Source: Bacteroidia bacterium (GTDB lineage Bacteria; Bacteroidota; Bacteroidia; UKL13-3). Taken from it: DNA of 64,000 nt. Positions 53,863 through 61,635 of the stretch are shown one piece after another. The stretch covers positions 1 through 64,000 of the forward strand of contig JALONP010000016.1 in the NCBI GenBank assembly GCA_025454875.1, given 5' to 3'. A program made the translations under genes and the position numbers. A model generated the notes under the pieces. It saw only the letters and a list, made by a program, of their open reading frames with translations. It was not told the origin of the DNA and did no database searches. Numbering within the stretch: the first letter of the stretch is position 1; each line of letters begins with the position of its first letter.

Positions 53863-54789
53863 TTAAGAATTTTGCCCCGCCAATAAATACATCACGGCCA
53901 TGCGCGTTGCCACGCCATTCTCTACTTGGTCAAGGATGATGGCATGTTTAGAATCTGCTACATCGCTGGTAATTTCCACACCGCGGTTAATAGGACCTGG
54001 GTGCATAATTACGATGTCTTTGCCTAAACTATCCAACCGTTGTTTATCCAATCCATACAGCATCGAATATTCACGCAATGAGGGGAAGTATTTAATGTCT
54101 TGTCTTTCCAATTGAATACGCAGCATGTTTGCTACATCGCACCATGCAAGTGCTTTCATTAAATCATGTTCTACTTTTACGCCAAGGCTTTCAATGTATT
54201 TTGGAATCAATGTGGTTGGCCCACACACCATTACTTCTGCCCCCAATTTTTGCAAGCAAAAAATATTGGATAGTGCCACACGTGAATGCAAGATATCACC
54301 CACAATCACCACTTTTTTTCCTTTTACGCTACCTAGTTTTTCTCTAATTGAGTAAGCATCAAGCAAGGCTTGGGTTGGATGTTCATGAGTGCCATCTCCG
54401 GCATTGATGATTTGTGCATCAATATGTTTGGCTAAAAACAAACAAGCCCCGGGAGCTGGGTGGCGCATTACCACCATATCCACCTTCATGCTTAGTATGT
54501 TTTTAACCGTATCAATCAAAGTTTCACCTTTTGAAACAGATGATGATGATGCACTAAAATTGACAATATCAGCACTTAATCGTTTTTGCGCAAGTTCAAA
54601 TGAAATACGTGTTCTGGTTGAGTTTTCAAAAAAGATGTTCGCAACAGTGATGTCACGCAGCGAAGGTACTTTCTTAATCGGGCGATTAATGATGGCTTTG
54701 AAGTTATCGGCCGTTTCAAATACCAACTCAATATCTTCTTTTGTGATGTCTTTAATTCCAAGTAAGTGTCGCTGACTAAATTTTTTCAT
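53863..54789 (-). CDS. pyrB: Aspartate carbamoyltransferase catalytic chain
   Basis: A 308-residue enzyme of pyrimidine synthesis joining carbamoyl phosphate to aspartate. The carbamoyl-phosphate site FENSTRTRISFE (near residue 57) and its second-domain partner motifs HPTQALLDAYS and MHPGPINRG are intact. No regulatory chain gene (pyrI) is nearby. It follows pyrR in the same orientation with a 149-base gap that contains several possible stem-loops, so uracil-dependent control through PyrR is plausible. Confidence 0.95.
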   Translation of the reverse strand: MKKFSQRHLLGIKDITKEDIELVFETADNFKAIINRPIKKVPSLRDITVANIFFENSTRTRISFELAQKRLSADIVNFSASSSSVSKGETLIDTVKNILSMKVDMVVMRHPAPGACLFLAKHIDAQIINAGDGTHEHPTQALLDAYSIREKLGSVKGKKVVIVGDILHSRVALSNIFCLQKLGAEVMVCGPTTLIPKYIESLGVKVEHDLMKALAWCDVANMLRIQLERQDIKYFPSLREYSMLYGLDKQRLDSLGKDIVIMHPGPINRGVEITSDVADSKHAIILDQVENGVATRMAVMYLLAGQNS

Positions 54790-54938
54790 TCTTTATGTTT
54801 CACTTTTTTGCCACTGATTAACCTTAAGTTTTAAGCCGCTCCCCATAGCTATCGGGATACGCAGATGTATTTTAATTAGCATGATGCGCTTTACTTCAGC
54901 ATCACGTCATCAAATTATCATATCTACACATCTCCTAG
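54790..54938 (-). promoter_or_regulatory. pyrR-pyrB gap with possible stem-loops
   Basis: A 149-base gap in the pyr operon. It contains CCC-ATAGCTAT-GGG (54842-54856, one mismatched pair) and TGATGC/GCATCA arms (54882-54887, 54899-54904). These could belong to a leader controlled by PyrR, but the expected PyrR-binding consensus is not clearly present, and no T run follows either stem. Confidence 0.3.
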
Positions 54939-55478
54939 CTAGTTTGTTATCATCTGTACCACATCCTGCTTTGCCGTTTCTTTCCACTCCACTTTTACTT
55001 TTTCATTTGCACGTGAGTCTACAGCCATACCTACATAATCAGGCTGAATGGGTAGGTGCCTGCTGTATCTTCTATCTATCAATACCAATAATTCAACTTT
55101 CGAAGGTCGGCCAAAATCTGTTAATGCATCCAAGGCAGCACGAATGGTTCGGCCTGTGTAGAGCACATCATCAATCAGCACAATTTGTTTGTCTTCTACA
55201 CTAAAATCCATTTTGAGTTCGTTTGGAATAATTTGTTCATTACCCCTGCGAAAATCATCGCGGTAAAAGGCAATATCTAACTCACCATAAAGGATAGATG
55301 TTTTTCCAAGAATTTCTTGAATACGTTTGTGTATTCTGCGTGAAAGGTAAATGCCACGAGGTTGTAAGCCAATCAATGCTGTATTTGAAAAGTGTTCATG
55401 CTTCTCAATCAACTCAAAACACAGCCTATCGAGTGTAATGTCAAATTGTTTTTTTTCGAGAATTACTTTTCCGTTCAT
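54939..55478 (-). CDS. pyrR: Bifunctional pyr operon regulator/uracil phosphoribosyltransferase
   Basis: A 179-residue PRTase-fold protein. The PRPP-binding motif VLIDDVLYTGRTIRAAL is intact; an IGLQPRGIYLSRRI segment and the C-terminal VDSRANEKVKVEW complete the family pattern. In Gram-positive bacteria PyrR also binds mRNA; in Bacteroidota the regulatory role is less studied. I chose ATG 55478 because it overlaps the preceding stop codon (ATGA) and gives the usual MxxKVILxKKQF start. It lies between a zeta-like pseudogene and pyrB. Confidence 0.9.
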   Translation of the reverse strand: MNGKVILEKKQFDITLDRLCFELIEKHEHFSNTALIGLQPRGIYLSRRIHKRIQEILGKTSILYGELDIAFYRDDFRRGNEQIIPNELKMDFSVEDKQIVLIDDVLYTGRTIRAALDALTDFGRPSKVELLVLIDRRYSRHLPIQPDYVGMAVDSRANEKVKVEWKETAKQDVVQMITN

Positions 55479-56201
55479 TCGTTGGTCTCTTTCAAGTTTA
55501 TCCATTTCATTTTTCCATCTCTTAAAATAGGAACCAATGGGTTTTCAGATGCTTTAATTTTAGCAAGGGCTTTTTGTACGCTAAGTTTTACACCTGCATC
55601 TATTTTAGCAATTAACAATTCAACTTTTTTATTACTTAACATAACTTTTGATTGTTGGAAAGAGCTTTCGTTCACAATCTCAATTTCATGAGAACTTAAC
55701 CCTTTTGCAATGAGTTCTGGATATGTATTTGAATTATCAAATATCGTCCAAACGTTGCACAAATGTATAAAATGATTGAATAGGTTGTTTATTCCTCTTA
55801 CATAACGCCTTTCAATTACATCAATTGGGATACTATATCCTCCATGCTGAACCCTTGTTGCCACCTGTAATTGCGGGAGCTCAGGATTTTTTAACCCCAA
55901 AAGCAAAATTGTAACCGCATACCATTTTGCTTTGGTAGTTTTAATCAGATTAAGGTATGTTGGTATTGAAAGGGTTGTTTCAAATGCAAAACTTTTATGC
56001 TTATTGTTTAGTTGATTAATTCTATCCAACATTATTCTTCCTGCCTGAAAAGCAATCGACTCAACATTAAATGGTGAAATGCTGGCAGCGATTGCATGGG
56101 CATTAATAAATTCTTTAGTGTGTAACACATCAGGCAAATTGGTCATACTCGCAGTGGTTTTTTGCAGTATTTAGGCCTCCTATGATGCATAAATCGGGCA
56201 T
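55475..56201 (-). pseudogene. Zeta-toxin-like kinase (COG4185) broken in its Walker A loop
   Basis: From the natural start ATG 56201 the frame gives MPDLCIIGGLNTA, the normal N-terminus and first half of a GGPNGAGKTT loop. It then runs into a stop after AKNHCEYDQFA. The other frame continues from QKTTASMTNLPD with all the downstream family sequence (FAFETTLS, RYVRGINNLF). The shift fits loss of two bases (the GG of GCAGGAAAA), and 727+2 bases equals 243 codons. Pro and Gly of the loop are also changed (GGLNTA), and the active-site Asp in NADEIA is His (NAHAIA). The 223-residue ORF from 56146 lacks ATP binding. A sequencing error is possible but would leave those substitutions. Confidence 0.75.
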
Positions 56202-56612
56202 CTATTTGGTTTCTGATAAAGCCAAAATATAGTCGAACTCAACCTGTTTTACGGTTCCAACGCTTAACCGCCCCAGTCGAACCAAATCCATTTGTTGCAA
56301 ATTTTTATCTGCTTTTATTTGAGCAAGGCTGATTGGCTTTTTCAATTTTTTAAAAGGTTTGAGTTCAACAACACTCCAATCACCTTCGGTAGCGGTAGGG
56401 TCGGGGTAATGTTCTTTGCTTACCTTGGCAATACCCACAATTTCAAGTCCTTCGTTGCTATGGTACCACAGTACGAGGTCACCCTTTTTCATAGCGCGCA
56501 GGTTATTGCGTGCCATATAGTTGCGCACACCATCCCACATGGTTTGTTTGTCTTTTTCAAACTGGTCCCAACTGTATTTATAAGGTTCTGATTTTACAAG
56601 CCAATAGTTCAT
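56202..56612 (-). CDS. EVE-domain protein
   Basis: A 136-residue EVE-domain protein (MNYWLVKSEPYKYSWDQF at the N-terminus, then WDGVRNYMARNNL and the KGDLVLWYHSNE core). The fold belongs to the PUA-like superfamily and binds modified bases in nucleic acids; it appears in restriction and RNA-modification contexts as well as in ordinary genes. It spans the full length of the single-domain form. It leads the unit that continues with the kinase pseudogene, pyrR and pyrB, with the pseudogene ATG placed one base after this gene's stop. Confidence 0.85.
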   Translation of the reverse strand: MNYWLVKSEPYKYSWDQFEKDKQTMWDGVRNYMARNNLRAMKKGDLVLWYHSNEGLEIVGIAKVSKEHYPDPTATEGDWSVVELKPFKKLKKPISLAQIKADKNLQQMDLVRLGRLSVGTVKQVEFDYILALSETK

Positions 56613-56637
56613 ACTACAAGTATAGTTGTTTGGGCAT

Positions 56638-56669
56638 AAAAAATCCCGACCTCGTAAAAGGCCGGGATT
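56638..56669 (-). terminator. Terminator after rpsA
   Basis: An 11-bp stem with one mismatch (56642-56652 with 56659-56669) followed by a T run on the minus strand. It lies 28 bases past the rpsA stop. Confidence 0.8.
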
Positions 56670-56696
56670 GATATGTTGGGATAAAGAACCGATTAA

Positions 56697-58502
56697 TTAG
56701 TTATCGTTTCCTTTTTCCAACTGTGCTTTTAAAGCTGCTAATCCTTCAACGTCAGCAAAAGTTGATTTCTCTTGTGATTCGTTTGATTTTTTAACTGCTT
56801 TGGCTGTTTTCTCTTTTTCGTCAGCTTTGGTTTTTTCGTCAGTTACTTTTTTTACTTCGTTATCCGCTTTCCAAACAGATGTATGTGACACCACAATACG
56901 TTTGTTCTCTTTGTTAAACTCAGTTACTTTAAACTCAATTACTTCGTCTTCTTTAGCAGTTTTCTTGTCTTCTTTAGCTAACTGTTTAATTGGGGCATAT
57001 CCTTCTACACCATAAGGCAATGCAATGGTTGCGCTCTTCTCATCTACCTTCATTACGGTACCTGAGTGAACTGAACCTACTGTAAAGATGGTTTCAAATG
57101 TATCCCAAGGATTTTCATCTAACTGCTTATGGCCAAGGCTCAATCTGCGGTTTTCCAAATCCATTTCCAATACCACTACATCTAATTCTTGGTCTTTTTT
57201 CACAAACTCGTTTGGATGCTTAATTTTCTTAGTCCAGCTTAAATCTGAAACGTGAACCAATCCATCAACACCTTCTTCAAGCTCTACAAATAAGCCATAG
57301 TTTGTCATGTTGCGAACAATACCTTTATGCTTAGAACCTACTGGGTATTTAGTAGCGATATCAGCCCATGGATCAGCTTTTAATTGCTTAATACCAAGCG
57401 ACATTTTGCGTTCTTCTTTATCTAAGGTTAATACCACAGCTTCCATTTCGTCTCCCAATTTCATGAAGTCAGATGGGTTGCGTAAATGTTGGCTCCAGCT
57501 CATTTCCGATACGTGTATTAATCCTTCAACACCAGGAGCAATTTCTAAGAATGCACCGTAATCAGCTATGTTCACAATTTTACCAGTAACTTTAGCACCT
57601 ACTTCAAGATTGGTGTTTAAGCTATCCCAAGGATGTGAGCTCAATTGTTTTAAGCCTAATGAAATACGTTTTTTCTCATCATCAAAATCAAGTACTACTA
57701 CGTTGATTTTCTCATCCATCTTCAATACTTCTTCTGGATGGTTGATACGACCCCAAGAAATATCAGTAATGTGAAGCAATCCGTCAACACCTCCTAAGTC
57801 GATGAACACACCAAACGAAGTCATGTTTTTAACAGTTCCTTCCAATACTTGTCCTTTTTCAAGACGTGAAAGGATATCAGATTTTTGAGCTTCAATATCC
57901 TCTTCAATTAATACTTTATGAGATATAACTACATTTTTAAATTGGTGATTTACCTTAACCACTTTAAATGGCATGGTTTGTCCCACGTATACATCGTAGT
58001 CTTTAATTGGTTTGGTGTCAATTTGTGAACCTGGTAAGAATGTGTCAATACCAAATACATCTACTACCAAGCCTCCTTTAGTGCGGGTTTTAACATAACC
58101 GTTCACAATTTCATCATTCTCTTGTGCTTTGATAATGTTTTCCCATGCACGCTCTCCAACAGCCTTTTTGCGCGAAAGCACAAGTTGGCCATTAGCATCT
58201 TCTTTGTTTTCAAGTAACACTTCCACTACATCTCCTACCTTTAGGTCTGGAGTATCGCGGAACTCAGTACGTTGGATTAATCCATCTGATTTGAATCCGA
58301 TGTTTAATACCACTTCTTTTTCGGTAAAACCTACTACGGTACCTCTTACGATTTCTTTTTCGGCAATGGTGCTCAGGGTTTGTTCGTACAATCCTTCAAG
58401 TTTAGCTTGCTCATCTTTTGAATAGCGGCTAAAGCCTTCCTTGTCCATGTTCCAGTCAAAGTCAGCTGCTGGTGCTGTTAAGTTGTTGTTTGTTTGTGTC
58501 AA
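56697..58502 (-). CDS. rpsA: 30S ribosomal protein S1
   Basis: A 601-residue protein with six S1 RNA-binding repeats, visible as recurring blocks such as GVFIDLGGVDGLLHITDISWG, GAFLEIAPGVEGLIHVSEMSW and GLFVELEEGVDGLVHVSDLSW. The C-terminus is charged. The start is TTG 58502, read as MTQTNNN; it is preceded by AGGAG at 10 bases, one of few Shine-Dalgarno-like sites in this window, and gives the natural S1 N-terminus (APAADFDWN). The next ATG (58448) would remove this. It recruits mRNA to the ribosome. A promoter lies about 30 bases upstream. Confidence 0.92.
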   Translation of the reverse strand: MTQTNNNLTAPAADFDWNMDKEGFSRYSKDEQAKLEGLYEQTLSTIAEKEIVRGTVVGFTEKEVVLNIGFKSDGLIQRTEFRDTPDLKVGDVVEVLLENKEDANGQLVLSRKKAVGERAWENIIKAQENDEIVNGYVKTRTKGGLVVDVFGIDTFLPGSQIDTKPIKDYDVYVGQTMPFKVVKVNHQFKNVVISHKVLIEEDIEAQKSDILSRLEKGQVLEGTVKNMTSFGVFIDLGGVDGLLHITDISWGRINHPEEVLKMDEKINVVVLDFDDEKKRISLGLKQLSSHPWDSLNTNLEVGAKVTGKIVNIADYGAFLEIAPGVEGLIHVSEMSWSQHLRNPSDFMKLGDEMEAVVLTLDKEERKMSLGIKQLKADPWADIATKYPVGSKHKGIVRNMTNYGLFVELEEGVDGLVHVSDLSWTKKIKHPNEFVKKDQELDVVVLEMDLENRRLSLGHKQLDENPWDTFETIFTVGSVHSGTVMKVDEKSATIALPYGVEGYAPIKQLAKEDKKTAKEDEVIEFKVTEFNKENKRIVVSHTSVWKADNEVKKVTDEKTKADEKEKTAKAVKKSNESQEKSTFADVEGLAALKAQLEKGNDN

Positions 58503-58535
58503 AATATAAATTCTCCTTTCGCTTAAAAAAGCGGG

Positions 58536-58564
58536 CAAACATATGCAAAATATGTGAATTACAA
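58536..58564 (-). promoter_or_regulatory. Promoter for rpsA (TTG-N18-TATGTTTG)
   Basis: On the minus strand, TATGTTTG (58536-58543) matches the -7 consensus, with TTG 18 bases upstream (58562-58564). The leader is about 28 bases and contains the AGGAG before the TTG start. Confidence 0.5.
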
Positions 58565-58601
58565 GCGAATACTGAGGAGTTTTTTTTAAAAAAATCGGCC
58601 G

Positions 58602-60338
58602 TTAAAAGGGAGTGTAAACAAACTGATCTTTTTCCCAACTGACAATGCCTGCCGTATCCCAAGGAATTTGCTCCATTTTTAAACCATATCCCTTAATATA
58701 AGCATCTGGATAGTCATACATGCGTTCGAGTATGGTAAATCGGAATTCATATGGCACTAATTTCTTTTTAAAAGCCCAAAACAAGATTACCCTTTTGAGT
58801 CCATCAGGCTGTATTTTGTTTTGATTGATGATGTAATAAAGCATGGGTTTTGTCCATTCGCCTTTATTGTTTAAATCACTTTGAACGTAACCATTTGGCT
58901 TAACCAAAGGAAGCCAGCCTTTTTGCCCTGTTGGTAAATGTGTATAGGTTATCGCAACGGTTTTCCGTTTAGCAACCAATGCTTTATCTAGGAAAACACC
59001 CCTGGAGTCGATACCTAATAACCAACGTGCCAAGCTTGATGGGCTTACTATTTTTGATGATTGACGGGGTTCCTCATTGCCGTAAGCAGTAGGATTTTGG
59101 ATACCCTTAATATGACTGTAAAAATGATTGGCATTTACGATTAACTGGGTTGCAGTAAAAAATAACAATACACCAATCCCTAATTGGGTTCGGTAGTTCG
59201 ATTGATGTTGTTCAGTGTTTTGCTGAAATAAAGGTCTTGTCCAGCCTAACCATTTTAACAAGTCCAGTATACCTTCCGCTGCACCTGATTGTAAAAATAA
59301 GGCTATAGGATACCCAACCATATACTGTTTAAGCAGCATAATTGCACTTTCAGGTCTTTCCAGCAATATTTGCGCGTCTTCTTGTTGTGTTGTAAGCAAC
59401 CATTTGTTCCGAATGTCAATGGCTTTTAAAAAGTGCCAACACCTTTTTGCTAGAGGCTTTTCAGGCACCCATATTTGGTATTGTTGTTTTGCAGCAAGCA
59501 GTTGTTTAACCTTTATCCAAAATGAGTCAGGAATGAAAAAAACATAAAAAACCAGTGTTCCAATTGCCGTTTTAGGTAAAAAAAAGAATAATCCTATAGA
59601 AATGTGAAAAACAATTCCCAATATGATGGTAACTGTGCGTGTTGGTTTAAAATAAATGAGTGGTAAAAACAAAATCTCCCACCCAATTACCAAATAATTT
59701 AAGGGCTTTAACAACCAAAATGCATCTGCAAATGCATTTGGAATCATGTTCCATTTAAGGTACGGCATATTTAACGGCAACCACAATCCAAGTCCATTTT
59801 GCCATAAGGGTGCGTAACTTTTTGTTAAACCCGATCCGAGGTACATTAACCCAATTGTACTAATAATGCTAAAGGTATATGCAAATTGTGAAGTATGGCG
59901 AGGGGGTAAGCAACCGTTGCGAATTACATTGATTCGAGCATCAATAGACAAGGTTCTAGAAACTGGCAAAAAAATGCTTAGCAAACTACCCATTCGCAAT
60001 AAATCATCGAAGTATGAACTCACACCACTTCTAAAATAAAGTTGAGCAGCCATTACCACGCAAAAGTAGTTAACAATCGAAGCAATTTTGGTCTTAAATC
60101 CTATCAAGCAATGGCTTGCACTTATAAACCAAATCACTAAAAAGCTATTAAATGGGAATGGATTTTTACTGAAACCTGGAATAGAATCAAATAACAACGC
60201 CTTGTACACATGCGTGTAGTAAATCATTAACAGAACATGCGAAAAAAACAAAACCCTAAAAAGGGCAAAGTTCACGGAGCTTCTTGGCCGTTCATGTAGC
60301 ATTATTGTTTTGTTAAGCCAACTTAAAAAGGTATTCAT
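58602..60338 (-). CDS. HTTM-domain membrane protein (vitamin K-dependent carboxylase-like fold)
   Basis: A 578-residue inner-membrane protein of the HTTM family, which is related to vitamin K-dependent gamma-carboxylase. The first 300 residues hold about ten hydrophobic helices, including the typical YLGSGLTKSYAPLWQNG segment and a GIVFHISIGLF helix. The C-terminal 270 residues are more polar and unassigned. Its function in bacteria is unknown. The start overlaps the stop of the preceding small membrane protein gene by four bases, so it is part of the exosortase unit and may modify or handle the sorted protein. Confidence 0.75.
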   Translation of the reverse strand: MNTFLSWLNKTIMLHERPRSSVNFALFRVLFFSHVLLMIYYTHVYKALLFDSIPGFSKNPFPFNSFLVIWFISASHCLIGFKTKIASIVNYFCVVMAAQLYFRSGVSSYFDDLLRMGSLLSIFLPVSRTLSIDARINVIRNGCLPPRHTSQFAYTFSIISTIGLMYLGSGLTKSYAPLWQNGLGLWLPLNMPYLKWNMIPNAFADAFWLLKPLNYLVIGWEILFLPLIYFKPTRTVTIILGIVFHISIGLFFFLPKTAIGTLVFYVFFIPDSFWIKVKQLLAAKQQYQIWVPEKPLAKRCWHFLKAIDIRNKWLLTTQQEDAQILLERPESAIMLLKQYMVGYPIALFLQSGAAEGILDLLKWLGWTRPLFQQNTEQHQSNYRTQLGIGVLLFFTATQLIVNANHFYSHIKGIQNPTAYGNEEPRQSSKIVSPSSLARWLLGIDSRGVFLDKALVAKRKTVAITYTHLPTGQKGWLPLVKPNGYVQSDLNNKGEWTKPMLYYIINQNKIQPDGLKRVILFWAFKKKLVPYEFRFTILERMYDYPDAYIKGYGLKMEQIPWDTAGIVSWEKDQFVYTPF

Positions 60339-60769
60339 TCTTTTTGCGGTAGTAAGGTAAATGCGGCAAACAAAAACAGGAAAACAAATGGTGAATGAAA
60401 ATAACGATTCACCTTAGGTAAGATATGCACATTTAGCATGGGATGTTGAGCCCATACAATTGCATATTCGATTACATAAATAACAGCCAATAAATACAAT
60501 GTAAACATTGCCAATTGTTTGTTATACCAAATATAAATTAGTGAAGCAGGGATAACGATAAACAAAAGACTAAACAAATGGGCTTTCACCCAAAAGAGTG
60601 TATGTGTCTGATATAATTCAAAGATGGTTCGATAATCGGGATTTGCTGGATTAAGCATAAAAGCAGGAGGAGTATTCAAGTAATCAGGCGTGATAGCGTC
60701 TTTGAACAGACTGCAAGCCAGTAAAACCAGAAACAATATGATTCCAAGAGTTTTAGTTTTTAGATTCAT
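60335..60769 (-). CDS. Exosortase-associated membrane protein, 144 aa
   Basis: A small four-helix membrane protein (hydrophobic stretches at about residues 8-23, 60-82, 88-108 and 125-140) of the type found directly beside XrtF/XrtX-like exosortases in Bacteroidota. A conserved-looking NRYFHSPF precedes the last helix. It has no signal peptidase or protease motif. Both ends overlap their neighbours by four bases, which strongly suggests coupled translation and a joint function. The family label relies on position and general resemblance. Confidence 0.65.
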   Translation of the reverse strand: MNLKTKTLGIILFLVLLACSLFKDAITPDYLNTPPAFMLNPANPDYRTIFELYQTHTLFWVKAHLFSLLFIVIPASLIYIWYNKQLAMFTLYLLAVIYVIEYAIVWAQHPMLNVHILPKVNRYFHSPFVFLFLFAAFTLLPQKE

Positions 60770-61287
60770 ACTTTACTCAGTTTGTTGGCCCATAACATCC
60801 ACAAGTAAAACACAAATCCGTAAATTAAAAAGAGCAATATATACCTGTGGAACAAATCATAATATGGATAACGGTAATATGCCATTAAAGTAAGTATGTA
60901 TGATCTGATTACATTTAGTATAAAAATAGCAAGTGTGCCTCCAATTAAAAATGGAATTTTATATTTCCACTTGCCAGGATAGGCAATCGTAAAAAATAAA
61001 AACAAGGCAAATAGTTCAGTCCCATTACATGATGCACCTACTCTTACAACTTGTCTTTTGAACGGTTCGATAAAAACATAAGCATCACCATCAAATGCTG
61101 CCGAAGTGTAATATGAAATATAGCCCGTGTGATTTAAAAAGAAGCAAATCCCTTCGCTTACCCATGCTGTTAAATATTTATCTGGTACAGCAACGGGTTT
61201 TAAATAAAATTCATAAGTTCCAAACCAAATTCCTCCTAGTAATCCAAGGATAGCTAAAAAACGTATAAGTTGATTGGTCGGTCTCAT
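60766..61287 (-). CDS. Exosortase (XrtF/XrtX-like transpeptidase)
   Basis: A 173-residue integral membrane cysteine protease/transpeptidase. It has about five to six helices, and the exosortase catalytic residues are present: Cys87 (GASCNGTE), Arg128 (NVIRSY) and His147 (DLFHRY). Exosortases recognise a C-terminal sorting tail of short motif, helix and basic end, cut it, and probably attach the protein to a surface glycan. The size fits the short Bacteroidota XrtF/XrtX kind and not the long EpsH kind. The upstream 59-residue gene encodes a matching substrate tail. A terminator-like hairpin abuts its ATG. Confidence 0.85.
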   Translation of the reverse strand: MRPTNQLIRFLAILGLLGGIWFGTYEFYLKPVAVPDKYLTAWVSEGICFFLNHTGYISYYTSAAFDGDAYVFIEPFKRQVVRVGASCNGTELFALFLFFTIAYPGKWKYKIPFLIGGTLAIFILNVIRSYILTLMAYYRYPYYDLFHRYILLFLIYGFVFYLWMLWANKLSKV

Positions 61288-61319
61288 AAAAAAAGGAAGC
61301 AGTTGCCACCACTTCCTTT
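61288..61319 (-). terminator. Hairpin with T run directly before the exosortase start codon
   Basis: Arms AAAGGAAG and CTTCCTTT (61292-61299 with 61312-61319), followed on the minus strand by seven T (61288-61294, partly stem). The run ends at the exosortase ATG (61287). It should stop most transcripts of the small substrate gene. Confidence 0.65.
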
Positions 61320-61327
61320 CAAATATA
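61320..61327 (-). promoter_or_regulatory. Candidate -7 element for the exosortase gene
   Basis: TATATTTG on the minus strand is a perfect -7 match between the small gene's stop and the hairpin. No TTG stands 19-21 bases upstream. If used, transcription would start inside the hairpin and avoid its terminator effect. Confidence 0.35.
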
Positions 61328-61349
61328 GGATATGCCTAAAAGGAATAAT

Positions 61350-61529
61350 TTATTTTTTTTTGTACAATTTTTTAATGCCGTAACCCACACCAGCTGCTAA
61401 AAGTAAGCCAATGCCACTATCAACAGGTAGTTCGGGGTCAGAGTCAATAAAGTCACCTGGAGGGTCTTGTGCAAAGACACCAACAGTCATGAACAAGGAA
61501 AGTAAGGCAAAAAGTATAAGCTTTCTCAT
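61350..61529 (-). CDS. Tiny exported protein with PID-CTERM-like sorting tail, 59 aa
   Basis: A 59-residue protein. It has a signal peptide (MRKLILFALL.., cleavage after VFAQ, residue 21), then a short acidic linker (DPPGDFIDSDPELP), then a sorting-like tail: PVDSG motif, a hydrophobic helix (IGLLLAAGVGYGI) and a basic end (KKLYKKK). This is the three-part layout of exosortase substrates, close to the PID-CTERM type of Bacteroidota. The mature part is only about 15 residues, so the protein seems to be little more than a sorting signal. It lies upstream of the exosortase gene, with a promoter candidate at 61551-61580. Confidence 0.8.
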   Translation of the reverse strand: MRKLILFALLSLFMTVGVFAQDPPGDFIDSDPELPVDSGIGLLLAAGVGYGIKKLYKKK

Positions 61530-61550
61530 TGCAAACAGTTAATGATAGTA

Positions 61551-61580
61551 CGAAAGTAAGATTTTTATATACATTAACAA
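61551..61580 (-). promoter_or_regulatory. Candidate promoter for the 59-residue gene (TTG-N19-TACTTTCG)
   Basis: On the minus strand TTG (61578-61580) and TACTTTCG (61551-61558) are 19 bases apart, with one mismatch in the -7 box. The leader would be about 16 bases. Confidence 0.4.
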
Positions 61581-61635
61581 ATGGGCATTTCACAAAGAGG
61601 GGTTTTTGAGCTATGAATCATCGAAAATGTGGATA

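Noticed and set aside
55475-56146. Intact toxin of a toxin-antitoxin pair
   Set aside because: The Walker A loop is frameshifted and the catalytic Asp changed; no small antitoxin gene lies beside it.
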